Shown piece after piece: positions 7,686 to 16,949 of a stretch of 64,000 nt of DNA. Position 1 is the first letter of the stretch, and every line of letters starts with the position of its first letter. The stretch is taken from contig NZ_BHXQ01000004.1 in NCBI RefSeq assembly GCF_003990915.1, positions 434,001 to 498,000 of the forward strand. Direction: 5' to 3'. Under the pieces are notes generated by a model. It ran no database searches. It was not told where the DNA came from and saw only the letters and a program-made list of their open reading frames with translations. Source of the stretch: Chryseotalea sanaruensis (GTDB lineage Bacteria; Bacteroidota; Bacteroidia; Cytophagales; Cyclobacteriaceae). The translations under genes were made by a program, and so were the position numbers.

Positions 7686-8939
7686 TGATACTATCTTTTT
7701 TAAAATAAAATTTTTCTCCGCTTTTGTATGCGCCAGCTCACTGGCTTTTAACAAACTCTCTTCAGCTTCTTTTTTTTGATTTAGCTTTGATAACCATTCA
7801 CCTTTTGTTGTGTAGAAGAAATGGTTTCTGCTAAACAGGCCACTGGCTTCAAGCCTGAGTAATTCATCTAATCCTTGTGCATATCCATAACATTCAGCTT
7901 TTACAATAGTATGTTGAAATTCAAGCAGGGGTAAAGGTTTTAATTTCAACAGTGACTTATACAGCTCATCAATTTGTTTCCAGTTGGTTAGTTCGTAGCT
8001 CGGGGCAACTGAATATTCGTAAGCAATAGCTGCTTCTAAATGATATGCGGTTATCGATTCTCCTGAAGAGGCTAGCTTTAAAAAATAATGACCCTGTACA
8101 ATCAGTGCATGATTCCACTTTGTTCGATCCTGATCTTTTAATGCTAAGAGCGACCCATTTTCATCGATGCGCTGATACAAGCGTGCAGCATGGAAACACA
8201 TTAGCGCCAGCAAGGCTTTGGTGGCCGTTGTGTCAGTACTTGTATTGTAACGTAATAAATTTCCGAGCCGTAATGCTTCTTCCACCAAATCATCCCTGAT
8301 AATACCAGCAACATGAGTGGCATGATAACCTTCATTAAAAAGAAGATAGATTGCAGTGAGCACACTCTCTAAACGTTCGGGGAGTTCTTTTTCAACAGGT
8401 AAATCAAAAGTAATTTTCTCCTCCCTGAATTTTTCACGTCCTCTGAAAAGTCTTTTACTTATAGTTTCCTCACTAGTCAAAAAGGCCGAGGCAATTTCAG
8501 CAATACTAAAACCACAAAGTGTTTTAAGAATTAAGGCAACCTGTGTTTCTTCAGCAAGCAAAGGGTGGCAGCAAACAAACATCATACGAAGTTGCTCATC
8601 TTCTATGTTACCATCTTTTACTATCTCCTGAAGTGTTGCTGCCGCTGTGTACTCCGACTTAAGCAGTGGTGTAAGTTGCGCTGCAAAAGCCTGCTGATGT
8701 TTTTGTCTGCGGATGAGATCAAGAGCTTTGTTGCGCGCTACTGTAAATAGCCAGGCAGATGGATTATCAGGAATGCCTTTTAATTTCCAGGTCTCCAGTG
8801 CTTTCAATAAAGTATCCTGCACTACATCTTCTACTAATGCTAAATTATGTGTGCCAAAAGTTTTAGTGAGTGAAGCAATAAGTTTACCGTATTCACGCCT
8901 GAATAAATGATTGAGGTTGGTATGAATAGAGCTTTCCAA
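7674..8939 (-). CDS. ECF sigma factor with DUF6596 extension (ECF42 type)
   Basis: This 421-residue protein joins an ECF sigma factor to a long C-terminal extension. Sigma region 2 is at about 10-80 (V-E-D-V-V-Q-D-T-L-L-K-A-L, and A-W-L-F-T-V-A-R-N-K-A-L-D-L-I-R-R). Region 4 is at about 120-180 (L-I-L-K-T-L-C-G-F-S-I-A-E-I-A). From about 185 comes a DUF6596/TPR-like helical domain with L-L-F-N-E-G-Y. This is the ECF42 architecture, in which the extension is thought to control activity instead of an anti-sigma factor. The upstream gene on the same strand encodes a YCII-domain protein, the expected partner of this group. It overlaps the end of menA by 12 bases. Confidence 0.92.
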   Translation of the reverse strand: MESSIHTNLNHLFRREYGKLIASLTKTFGTHNLALVEDVVQDTLLKALETWKLKGIPDNPSAWLFTVARNKALDLIRRQKHQQAFAAQLTPLLKSEYTAAATLQEIVKDGNIEDEQLRMMFVCCHPLLAEETQVALILKTLCGFSIAEIASAFLTSEETISKRLFRGREKFREEKITFDLPVEKELPERLESVLTAIYLLFNEGYHATHVAGIIRDDLVEEALRLGNLLRYNTSTDTTATKALLALMCFHAARLYQRIDENGSLLALKDQDRTKWNHALIVQGHYFLKLASSGESITAYHLEAAIAYEYSVAPSYELTNWKQIDELYKSLLKLKPLPLLEFQHTIVKAECYGYAQGLDELLRLEASGLFSRNHFFYTTKGEWLSKLNQKKEAEESLLKASELAHTKAEKNFILKKIVSLGY

Positions 8940-9036
8940 TTCAGTGATTAAGTATCAAATTTTGAAATGAATCTATGCATCCGAACAATATAAACTTCAA
9001 GAATCATTGGTCAGAGGCATAGATTAAGTGTCAGGC

Positions 9037-9396
9037 TTACTGATCAATTTTCATAATCTCACGTATTTCAACAGTGCCATCATCTGCATTCAACTGCGGA
9101 CAATCTTTCGACAAGTCAACGGCTTCATCGTAACTTTCTGCTTTGATGATTACATAACCGCCTACAACATCTTTGCCTTCTATGTATGGGCCATCGGTAA
9201 CTTTCTTCTTTGTGCCATGTAATACTTTTCCTTCCGGATACAATGGCTCGCCACCCATTAATTTGTTTTGAGCTGCTAACTTACCCATCCAGGTATTCCA
9301 GAGAGCCATTTCGCTTTGCATCTGCTCTGGCGACTGATTAGCAAATTGCTCTTGACTTTGAGCGGAGTTGCGGAAAACAAGCATGAAATCTTTCAT
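9037..9396 (-). CDS. YCII (DGPF) domain protein
   Basis: This 119-residue small cytoplasmic protein has the family features V-T-D-G-P-Y-I-E-G-K-D-V-V-G-G-Y near residues 67-82, the DGPY/DGPF motif that names the group, and an N-terminal F-M-L-V-F-R. YCII folds are ferredoxin-like dimers; the reaction is unknown for this subgroup. It lies directly upstream of and co-oriented with the ECF42-type sigma factor. These two families are almost always neighbours, and the YCII gene is the usual target or partner. The gap between them is about 100 bases. Confidence 0.9.
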   Translation of the reverse strand: MKDFMLVFRNSAQSQEQFANQSPEQMQSEMALWNTWMGKLAAQNKLMGGEPLYPEGKVLHGTKKKVTDGPYIEGKDVVGGYVIIKAESYDEAVDLSKDCPQLNADDGTVEIREIMKIDQ

Positions 9397-9676
9397 AATT
9401 TTTTACGTTAAGTGTTTATCGTTTTATGGTACTATGACGATCAGCAAAGTGGAATATGGACACATCTGTGAAAATATTTTCTACGGATTCGTCAAGATAC
9501 CTAAATACTGCATAAATTCTCTTGATGGTTGTAGAGCTTGGTTTAAAAATATTGGCCCTTGAACCTACTCAATTTTATTGACCTGTTTCCAACTGAAGTT
9601 ATTTGTAAGAGTCATTTTAGCGACTACGTTCCGTAAAAGACGTAATTTATAAAGAAATGTCAATGAAGTGATGATT
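9397..9676. other. Non-coding edge of the accessory block
   Basis: I see no supported gene, terminator or promoter here. Short open frames are AT-rich and lack any recognisable protein pattern. The stretch lies between the YCII gene and a decayed coding relic. Confidence 0.4.
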
Positions 9677-9873
9677 AGTTATAATGCGGCAAATGAAAGT
9701 GTTGATGAACCCAAATGGGTACACATTGCAATTACCAATGTTAAAGAAATCTTCAGGAACTTGTCATGTCCTCAAGGGAAAGTACCAGAAAAAAGACTTT
9801 GATAGACTCTATTTTAAAATCAACAGATGACTACAATAATCTATTTGGCAATTTTGTCATTAACTTAATCTAG
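9677..9873 (+). pseudogene. Possible decayed transposase C-terminus (IS1595/ISXO2-like)
   Basis: Read with frame changes, this stretch gives P-K-W-V-H-I-A-I-T-N-V-K-E-I-F, a stop, then in another frame F-D-R-L-Y-F-K-I-N-R, then Y-N-N-L-F-G-N-F-V-I-N. The order and spacing recall the end of ISXO2-like DDE transposases (W-V-H-I-x-I-S-N-x-K, then a D-E-F-x-x-R-x-N-R motif). There are at least two frame breaks and no start, so any product would be dead. It marks the edge of the accessory island. The family call rests on short motifs and memory. Confidence 0.35.
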
Positions 9874-9977
9874 TGTTTGACTACAGAACAGACCGGCCAT
9901 TTTAATATTATAAATGTAGATTTCTCCAATGGCCGCCATCAGTTTTTTCTAATGGCTATTTTGACATAATAGTATTT

Positions 9978-10011
9978 CAACAATCATCAGGTTAATTCCT
10001 GATGATTGTTG
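9978..10011 (-). terminator. Perfect 14-bp inverted repeat at the end of the large T9SS gene
   Basis: Arms 9978-9991 and 9998-10011 (CAACAATCATCAGG and its complement) pair perfectly around a 6-base loop. The 3' arm codes for the last residues of the large secreted protein and the stop codon lies in the loop. No T-run follows in the direction of transcription, so it may act as a weak terminator or an mRNA-end stabiliser. Confidence 0.5.
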
Positions 10012-13000
10012 TGCTTTGTGTTCTCTTGGATTTATCGTCTGGAATAATCCTTATGTATGCCAGTTTAGTTAAGACTTTATCAATACCTATTTCAATAGAC
10101 TCGTTGACTACTCCGGCTCTTGTCCGCGAAATCAGTTTCCCATTGCCATCAACTAATTCAATGACTACTGATTCATAATTGGTTAAAACACTAAGGTTGC
10201 CGCCAGTTGTATATGGGTTTGGATAAACGGAAAAAGAATTTTCTATAGAAAGTCTGGACATTAAAAGATCGGGGGCAGGTTCAATGCAAACATTGTCGAA
10301 TTCAAATCCTCCAGTAAATGATGGTGGTCCGAATTTAGCATAGTGCTGAAACCGTATTACAAAATCACGGGTAGCGCACAGATCATTTGCTTGCATCAGT
10401 TCGGTAAGATTCAACACTATATTCTGATATACATTGTGAACATTGGTATTCAAGTTATAGACTTTGACAAATGTCAGTCCCCCATCGTCAGAAAGGTAAA
10501 CGCCATTCGCGTTTTGTACGTCTGTGTTATTCAGTGATTTCCAATCAAACGATAATTCAAGTGGGTCATTGGATGTACTTATATCAATACGCAAGTCCGC
10601 TCGCATTTGGTCATAGCTAATGGACGAAGGCCCTGAATTCATGATAAGCTTCCCACTGCCTTTAACCAATGGGTTATAGTCTACCCTCACTACACCGTCA
10701 TTGGTTTTGGAAAGGCTCCAGCTTTGTAAAAAATTGCCTGAGAAAGGTTCGCAATAGGGAGTGCTGGCAATTCCACCTTTGTCGATCATCAGATTATCAA
10801 TTAACACAAGCTCTCCAGGCTGCTGATATTGCTGGAATTTCAAGACCATTGTTTCTGTCAGTGTGATGTTATTTTCTTGCGCTAATTCTGACAGGTTAAA
10901 AGTATAATAAGCAAAGTCATTTGACTTTGTTATGTTTGCAATTTGCGAAAATGTCTTTCCCCTATCATTTGACAAAAATAGCCCAGAGTTAAAAGACGGA
11001 TCAACATTTTCTTCAGTTAATCCTCCTATTTCATAATTATCTTTATAGGCAAATGATAAGGTTATAGAGCCTAATACATTTGAAAGGTTGATTCCAAGCC
11101 ATGCTTCATTTAACGATGGGACATCATTGATCAGTGTGCGCATAACAAGTTTGCCCTCAGAACAAAAGTCAGCATAAGCATTACTCTGCGTAGCAACGAT
11201 TTGGCTATACGCAGTGCTTGCATATTTTTCCCAGAACGATGGACTTAAAGGATTTTCAAAATTCTCCTTAAAAGGTATCGAAGTATAGTCTCCAGTGTAG
11301 GGCGATTCTATAATTGATACATTGTCGAAAGCAAGTCCCCCAGCCATTGGAGGTCCATACTTGCCATAATGTTGAAACTTGATTACAAAATTTCTTGTAG
11401 GACAAAGACCCAGGTCATTTATTGTTTCTTTAAGCATTATTGTTTCCTTTCGATAGACAAAATGTTCTTCTGTATTCAAGTCTAGGACTTTTACAAATGA
11501 AGCTCCTCCGTTATCTGAGAAGTAAACACCATTTGAGGCGTGATGCTCATTGCCAAAGGACTTCCAATCGAATGTTAACGCTGCAGGCACATCATCGCGA
11601 AGGTCGATTGTCAGTCTTGCTTGATTCAGATCATATCCGATTTGAGAAGAACCACCAAACATTACCAAATGAGAGGGAACGCTTTGCGGAATATATTCGC
11701 TCGATTTTTTTACCTCACCATCACCTGTGCTTTGGAATGTCCAGTAGGGATTTGTTCTTAAACTGAAACTTTCCAGAATTGGAACTTGAGCCGCGGTGTT
11801 TTTATCAATCGTCAAGTTGTCAATCAGTGATGTTTGATTAGGTTGCTGATACAGCTGGAATTTGAGCATCATGAATTGAGTAAGAGCCAGACCTTGGCTT
11901 GCAGCCAGTGCAGATAAATCAAGTGTCTGATAAGTGTATTCGTTAACAGGCAAGAAGTCCGATATCTTTACAAAAGAATAGCCAGCATTGTTTGAAAGAA
12001 ATATTCCACTTAAACCCGCGTTAGGATCCGCGTAACCACCAATTTCTTCATTGGCATTATTGTCTTTATAGGCAAACGAAACAATTACTGGCTCTGAAAC
12101 ATTTTTAAGATCGAGCTTTAATGTTGCTGAATTTAAACTTGGATTCGGGTTTGTAATAGTTCGAAGCAATAGTTTCCCATTGCCGCAAAAGTTATCATAA
12201 GCAATACTAATCGTTTTAGTAACCTCACCAAAGAATGTGCTGGTATTGGTTATCCAATGCTCCTCATCAAGAGGAGATTCAAAATTTTGAGAATAGGGAA
12301 CGGTAACAAAATCACCACCTGGCTCATCCTGTCGATTCAGCTCCCATATTCCCCTTCCGTAGGTGAAAATCACAAATTTTCCATCCGATGTAGCTCGAAT
12401 ATCATCTACTCTCACATTAGGTATGTCGCTTACCTTTACCCAAAGGCCACCTTGATCGAGGGTCTCATAAACTCCATAGGGTGTTCCAATGATCATATTG
12501 TTGGGCCACACAGGATTGATTGCGATTGAATTTACAGGAAGCCCTGGTGGTATTCCACTTGATCTTTGTGTTGCCTGACCGTTGTCAGGACCCTCCGGGC
12601 CCTCAATTTGAATATCAACATTGCTCAATTTCCAAACTTTAGCATGGTTTGCGCTTTGAGAGTTTGAAGTGATAAAGAGTTCTTCTGTTTGTGGATGTAC
12701 TGCAATAGACGAAATTGCTCCAAGAGGTAAATCTTCGGGCAATTTCCAGCTCAAGTCAATTTCCTCTCCGGCTGATGCGGTAGCGGCATTAACCATTTTA
12801 CCCAATTTATTGACTATCGGATATACATTAAGGCCAGCATAATAAAGGGTGGGATTAACAGTGTTTCCAACTCGAATCGCAGTCGGGACAAAATCAGATA
12901 TAATGGTTTCCCATGATTCGCCAGAATCTGTTGTACGCTTTATGCCGCCATCGATAAAATATAATTGTTCATCATCCGCCTCATTCATTGCAAAAATCGT

Positions 13001-14464
13001 AGAAATTGCAACATTGGCGTCTCCCGGATTAGGTCCAATTTGTTCATACTCAGGATTGTCACTCAATAGGTTATTCCACACATAAATGTGACCATTCTGA
13101 ATACTTCCATAAGCCTTGTTCGGATTCTGACGACTGATCCAGCAACTAAAGCCATCCGCGCCTCGAATGTTCTTCCATTCTCCATCAGCAAATAACCATG
13201 TGCCATTATCTTGTGTGCCTCCAATAACCATTCCGTTGTAAGCATCACCAAAGTAGAATTGTGTCGTGCCGTAAGTCTCGTTCAGGTCTTCTGGTTCATC
13301 AGTAATGGCAGACCAGTTTTTTCTCCATATTCCCCCATCGTTTCCAATGATGAATTCATCAGGATTTGCTGGATGTTGAAGAAAAATTTGTTGGTCGGCA
13401 TGGCCTGCGGGAAATGGATTCCACGAACTACCGCCATCCGTAGAATATTGACCAAAACCAGATATTCCTCCGATGCCAATAAATTCCGGATCGTTTTTCT
13501 TTACAACGATGGCCATAAATTGACCAGCCTGATGACCTAAATCCGGAACGCCAGATACACCAGTCCAATTTGTACCGCCAGCTTCTGATTTCATCAAAAA
13601 ATAATCGCCACTATTCTTTCCAAGCACATAAACATGATCAGGAAAGTCATAGGAGTAGGCAATTTTAGCAACGAGTGCGCTGCTATAACCTGTAAAGGGC
13701 TCATAATTGGCAAAGCTAAAGCTCAACGGATCGCCATCTTGAGACGAGTAAATACCCTGATTATTTGTAGCCAGCACTTTTCCTGAGGGAAGGCAGACAA
13801 CATCAAACACTTCACCATCCATTAATTCGATCCATGAGAGACCTCCATTGGTTGACTTTAACAAACCGTCATTTGTAGCAGCAAAGATGGTGTTGTTACT
13901 CACTTTTGAGTGTTCTAAATCAAAGACATCAACAACCCCGTTTGGCAGTGCTATTTCTGTAAATGTTGCTCCTCCATCAATTGATTTGAAAATATTGTCA
14001 TCGGCATCCGTCCCAAAATATATTACCTCGGGATCAAAAAGATTTTGTGTTATGCTTGTATAATTCAGCGTTTTGTGTTGATCGTTTACAGCATTCCAGG
14101 AGGCTCCATTATCTAATGACAAAAATAATCCACTTGTAGTGCTACCAGCGAAAATCCGGTTGGTGTTAGCCACATCGATCAGGATTCCAGTAGTTCTTCC
14201 GCCAACCTTATCAGGTCCTAGAAAAGTTGCGCTCAATCCATTAAAATATGCCTGATCAAGCTGTTTAAGAATTTTCTGGTCATGTTCTTCCCATGACTGT
14301 ATCATCTCATTTGTGATCTGAAACTTTTCATATTTTACAAAATCAACCAGTGGTGCTTCGGCATCGGTATTGTCTTTGAGAAAAATTGTACTTAGCAAAG
14401 CTGAAGTAAACAGTAAAGAAAAGACCCATAACCATTTTCTATTTGTGAAATAACAAGATGTCAT
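9992..14464 (-). CDS. Giant T9SS-secreted protein: beta-propeller plus four lectin-like modules
   Basis: This 1490-residue protein has a hydrophobic N-terminal signal (about 10-28). A sortilin/BNR-type beta-propeller of repeated G-x-x-x-S-x-D-G-G-x-S-W-like blades covers about 55-700. Four beta-sandwich modules in an A-B-A-B order follow (about 721-890, 895-1055, 1061-1230, 1235-1400), each pair carrying similar phrases such as F-V-I-x-F-Q-H-Y and S-F-A-Y-K-D-N. A T9SS sorting domain begins with S-V-Y-P-N-P near residue 1410. The order predicts export across the outer membrane and attachment or release at the surface. No catalytic residues are evident in the propeller; a role in binding or degrading polymers is inference. 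The A-B pair is an internal tandem duplication. Confidence 0.9.
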   Translation of the reverse strand: MTSCYFTNRKWLWVFSLLFTSALLSTIFLKDNTDAEAPLVDFVKYEKFQITNEMIQSWEEHDQKILKQLDQAYFNGLSATFLGPDKVGGRTTGILIDVANTNRIFAGSTTSGLFLSLDNGASWNAVNDQHKTLNYTSITQNLFDPEVIYFGTDADDNIFKSIDGGATFTEIALPNGVVDVFDLEHSKVSNNTIFAATNDGLLKSTNGGLSWIELMDGEVFDVVCLPSGKVLATNNQGIYSSQDGDPLSFSFANYEPFTGYSSALVAKIAYSYDFPDHVYVLGKNSGDYFLMKSEAGGTNWTGVSGVPDLGHQAGQFMAIVVKKNDPEFIGIGGISGFGQYSTDGGSSWNPFPAGHADQQIFLQHPANPDEFIIGNDGGIWRKNWSAITDEPEDLNETYGTTQFYFGDAYNGMVIGGTQDNGTWLFADGEWKNIRGADGFSCWISRQNPNKAYGSIQNGHIYVWNNLLSDNPEYEQIGPNPGDANVAISTIFAMNEADDEQLYFIDGGIKRTTDSGESWETIISDFVPTAIRVGNTVNPTLYYAGLNVYPIVNKLGKMVNAATASAGEEIDLSWKLPEDLPLGAISSIAVHPQTEELFITSNSQSANHAKVWKLSNVDIQIEGPEGPDNGQATQRSSGIPPGLPVNSIAINPVWPNNMIIGTPYGVYETLDQGGLWVKVSDIPNVRVDDIRATSDGKFVIFTYGRGIWELNRQDEPGGDFVTVPYSQNFESPLDEEHWITNTSTFFGEVTKTISIAYDNFCGNGKLLLRTITNPNPSLNSATLKLDLKNVSEPVIVSFAYKDNNANEEIGGYADPNAGLSGIFLSNNAGYSFVKISDFLPVNEYTYQTLDLSALAASQGLALTQFMMLKFQLYQQPNQTSLIDNLTIDKNTAAQVPILESFSLRTNPYWTFQSTGDGEVKKSSEYIPQSVPSHLVMFGGSSQIGYDLNQARLTIDLRDDVPAALTFDWKSFGNEHHASNGVYFSDNGGASFVKVLDLNTEEHFVYRKETIMLKETINDLGLCPTRNFVIKFQHYGKYGPPMAGGLAFDNVSIIESPYTGDYTSIPFKENFENPLSPSFWEKYASTAYSQIVATQSNAYADFCSEGKLVMRTLINDVPSLNEAWLGINLSNVLGSITLSFAYKDNYEIGGLTEENVDPSFNSGLFLSNDRGKTFSQIANITKSNDFAYYTFNLSELAQENNITLTETMVLKFQQYQQPGELVLIDNLMIDKGGIASTPYCEPFSGNFLQSWSLSKTNDGVVRVDYNPLVKGSGKLIMNSGPSSISYDQMRADLRIDISTSNDPLELSFDWKSLNNTDVQNANGVYLSDDGGLTFVKVYNLNTNVHNVYQNIVLNLTELMQANDLCATRDFVIRFQHYAKFGPPSFTGGFEFDNVCIEPAPDLLMSRLSIENSFSVYPNPYTTGGNLSVLTNYESVVIELVDGNGKLISRTRAGVVNESIEIGIDKVLTKLAYIRIIPDDKSKRTQSTTIIRN

Positions 14465-14585
14465 AATCTGTTTAAAGTTTGTAGTAAATGGTTTTCATTT
14501 TTTAATAAATTATCATGGGGCACATTTGAATACACTATTAAATTGATTGAATAGTAGTTGTCTTTATTTCAATAAGTTGACTGTA

Positions 14586-16124
14586 CTATCGTTTGATCAC
14601 TGGTCGAGTTAAGGATTTACGTTTACCACCACCATCTGTTAAGCTAATCTTCAACATATAGAGATCTGCATTAAGCTCGCTCAAATCGATTTGATTATTA
14701 GAAGTAGTCAATTGCTTTTTTCCAACTGTTTTTCCAATTGAATTTACAATCTCAACTACGACATCAGTAAAATTTTCCTGCCATTGCATGCTTATCATAT
14801 TCGTTGTTGGGTTCGGAAAAATTTCGAATTCCATGCCTTCGAAAAGTATTTCAGACTTCGCGGATATTTCTTCTTCTGTTTTTATTCTCGATCCGCCCTG
14901 GTTTTCATAATTGAACGGTAAGGTTATGAATACCTGTTGAATTACAGGGTGGGCAAAAGCAAGATAACCGTTGTAGGAACTAACTATTGAACTGCTAATA
15001 GGGATGGCAGTCCCATGAAGCGAAAAAACGTCAGAGTTTTCAGATGAACGCCATCCAATCAATATTCTATCCTCACCACTAAATATTTCCGCCACTGCTT
15101 CGCCACCAAAACCTAGCATTTGCGGCTTTATGTAAACAGGCGCTCCGTCTATAGCAGGATCATTCGCTGTGCAATAAAATATGAAAGGATCATAGTCATA
15201 AACGGATTGCAAACTGTATGCGACACCATTGTGATTTACTTTAAGAACGCTGTTGATGTCGTTGAACTGATGGGCAATAATTCTGTCGCCACTTGAGGAA
15301 ATGTCGTAAATGATCAAACCCGGTACACCCACGGTCGTTCTTGTTTTAAATTGACCATCATTGTTGTCAAGCCCATACAGAGTAATACTACTACTCATCT
15401 TAGAAAAATCGCACCCATTATATGGCCAGCTTGCTTGCTTGTAGTCCGTTTGTGCTACAACCACTAGCGCATCATCCTTATCGGTTACGCCTTGAAGGGC
15501 TTCAATAGCATACACTTCTTTACAATTCCAAAAGGAGTCTGCCCATGGTATCACTGCAGAATCACCAAAAGTATTTCCATCTAATTTGAACACATTCATC
15601 CCACTCACGGTGTTACCCTCATGCCTCCATGATACAAAAAGAAAACGCGTATTGTCTGTTCGTTTTTGAGTGATTGCAACACCCGTTATGTAGGATCCTG
15701 GCATGTCAGGAAAGATCACTCTGCGCGCTAGGTGTTGATAGGCCCCACTGCCGTCTTTTCTGAATACGTTTACTAATTTTTTGTCATCGGCAGTGGTAAA
15801 TGCCACCGCTGCATACTCCTCATTCATCACTGCAGGATTTTTTCCATAGCTGATGGGGCCTGCATAAGGAGAGTAAAGATCTACCGCTAAAAAAGTAGTT
15901 GAACTCCAGGTATCTTTAGTGTGCCATTGAATGATTTCCACATTTCCGTTTTCATAAGCCAATGTTGCGTGAGCAGGCGCATTCGCGATGTCTTTAATCT
16001 CTGAATTAAAAGACCCCACTGCACCCATCCACCAATCTGGTTCAAAGGCAGGTGTGCATGGCTGTCCCTTGGTAAAAAATATAATACAAACAATTAGTAA
16101 TACTGTGATTATTATCTTCTTCAT
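14586..16124 (-). CDS. T9SS-secreted protein of unknown function
   Basis: This 512-residue protein has a clear signal peptide (M-K-K-I-I-I-T-V-L-L-I-V-C-I-I-F-F-T-K-G-Q). The beta-rich body of about 410 residues has several W and D-G-N turns that could form a propeller. A T9SS type A sorting domain runs from about 435 to the end (F-E-I-F-P-N-P-T-T-N, then Y-M-L-K-I-S). It lies 121 bases upstream of the giant propeller protein on the same strand, and the two could be one unit. No enzyme motif is recognised. Surface display or secretion is well supported; the function is unknown. Confidence 0.85.
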   Translation of the reverse strand: MKKIIITVLLIVCIIFFTKGQPCTPAFEPDWWMGAVGSFNSEIKDIANAPAHATLAYENGNVEIIQWHTKDTWSSTTFLAVDLYSPYAGPISYGKNPAVMNEEYAAVAFTTADDKKLVNVFRKDGSGAYQHLARRVIFPDMPGSYITGVAITQKRTDNTRFLFVSWRHEGNTVSGMNVFKLDGNTFGDSAVIPWADSFWNCKEVYAIEALQGVTDKDDALVVVAQTDYKQASWPYNGCDFSKMSSSITLYGLDNNDGQFKTRTTVGVPGLIIYDISSSGDRIIAHQFNDINSVLKVNHNGVAYSLQSVYDYDPFIFYCTANDPAIDGAPVYIKPQMLGFGGEAVAEIFSGEDRILIGWRSSENSDVFSLHGTAIPISSSIVSSYNGYLAFAHPVIQQVFITLPFNYENQGGSRIKTEEEISAKSEILFEGMEFEIFPNPTTNMISMQWQENFTDVVVEIVNSIGKTVGKKQLTTSNNQIDLSELNADLYMLKISLTDGGGKRKSLTRPVIKR

Positions 16125-16216
16125 AAGTCTATCTTTTTTTTAATATCAATAAAACAGAACTAGTAAACTAACGTATTCAATGTTGTTGATGGAAATGGAT
16201 TTTAATTTATACTAAT

Positions 16217-16484
16217 TGAACCTAAGAGCAACGCCAATAATGTAAGATTCAATACAGATGAATTGTTTGATTTTCAACAGAAGTTTATAGCATAGAAGAC
16301 ATTAATTCCAAGATTCAGATTGATTTACTCCGGAAACTTCAAAAGCCCACTACTGGTGATTGGATGCAAATGGGAAGTTACTCAATTGGAGTTAATGGGC
16401 TTAACTGTGCAAAGTTCAAGATGCTCTCATTCATCCTCGAGATAACGTATTCATGCGATATAAAGAGAAACATGTAAACTTATG
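16217..16484 (+). pseudogene. Decayed fragment of a hydrolase-lipoprotein C-terminal domain
   Basis: This stretch closely follows 18164-18436 of the downstream hydrolase lipoprotein gene. Shared phrases are GATTTACTCCGGAAACTTCA and ATTGGATGCAAATGG, with many substitutions and small indels that break the frame. No start or 5' part is present. It is the remains of a partial duplication of the adjacent gene or of a lost paralogue. It runs straight into another relic in the opposite orientation. Confidence 0.85.
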
Positions 16485-16487
16485 TTT

Positions 16488-16612
16488 TCGATTTGTGAAA
16501 ATGTCTTCCCCGATAATTGAACGAAATGGTTGCGAGGTAAATGCTGGATCAGTATTCTCTTCAGCTAATCCTTCTATTTAATAATTATTTTTATAAGCAA
16601 CCAAAATGGTTT
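16488..16612 (-). pseudogene. Decayed fragment of the giant T9SS protein's lectin-like module
   Basis: Sequence here matches about 10930-11055 within the giant minus-strand gene. Shared phrases are GTGAAAATGTCTT versus GCGAAAATGTCTT, TCTTCAGCTAATCCTTCTATTT versus its counterpart, and ATAATTAT. It has many changes and is in the same orientation as that gene. It abuts the hydrolase relic with no spacer, so two unrelated gene pieces are fused end to end. Confidence 0.75.
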
Positions 16613-16949
16613 AAAAATGTTGCGTAAGGTTCAATTAGAGTTAATTAATTCCTGCACTTTATATTATTTATTGAGTTATCACCTAATTCAAGCTGTTCTT
16701 AATAATCAACTAAGGTGTGTGTTGATAAATTCACAAATTGTGAAAACGTTCTTACACGATCAATATTCTATGATTGTAGCTCATTAATATTTAAACAAGA
16801 TTAAATCGTAAACTGTAGGTACGCCAATAGATTAGGTTCCAACTTATTTTTAATGGTAGTTTGTCTTTACAAGTACTTTTCCACCCTAAGGTTATTGCTT
16901 GAAAAATTGATATCGAAAAAAAATTTATGCAAACCCTAAACCAATAAGT
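16613..16949. other. AT-rich spacer, no gene
   Basis: About 340 bases of strongly AT-rich sequence with stops in all frames. The promoter of the following lipoprotein gene must lie here or in the relic, but no TTTG/TAnnTTTG pair stands out. Confidence 0.4.

Noticed and set aside
9368..9562. A small plus-strand open frame antisense to the YCII start
   Set aside because: It overlaps the YCII 5' end, is Cys- and Tyr-rich and has no recognisable protein pattern.
11440..13540. Plus-strand open frames within the giant T9SS gene
   Set aside because: They are frames opposite a long gene with clear domain structure and have no own motifs or start signals.
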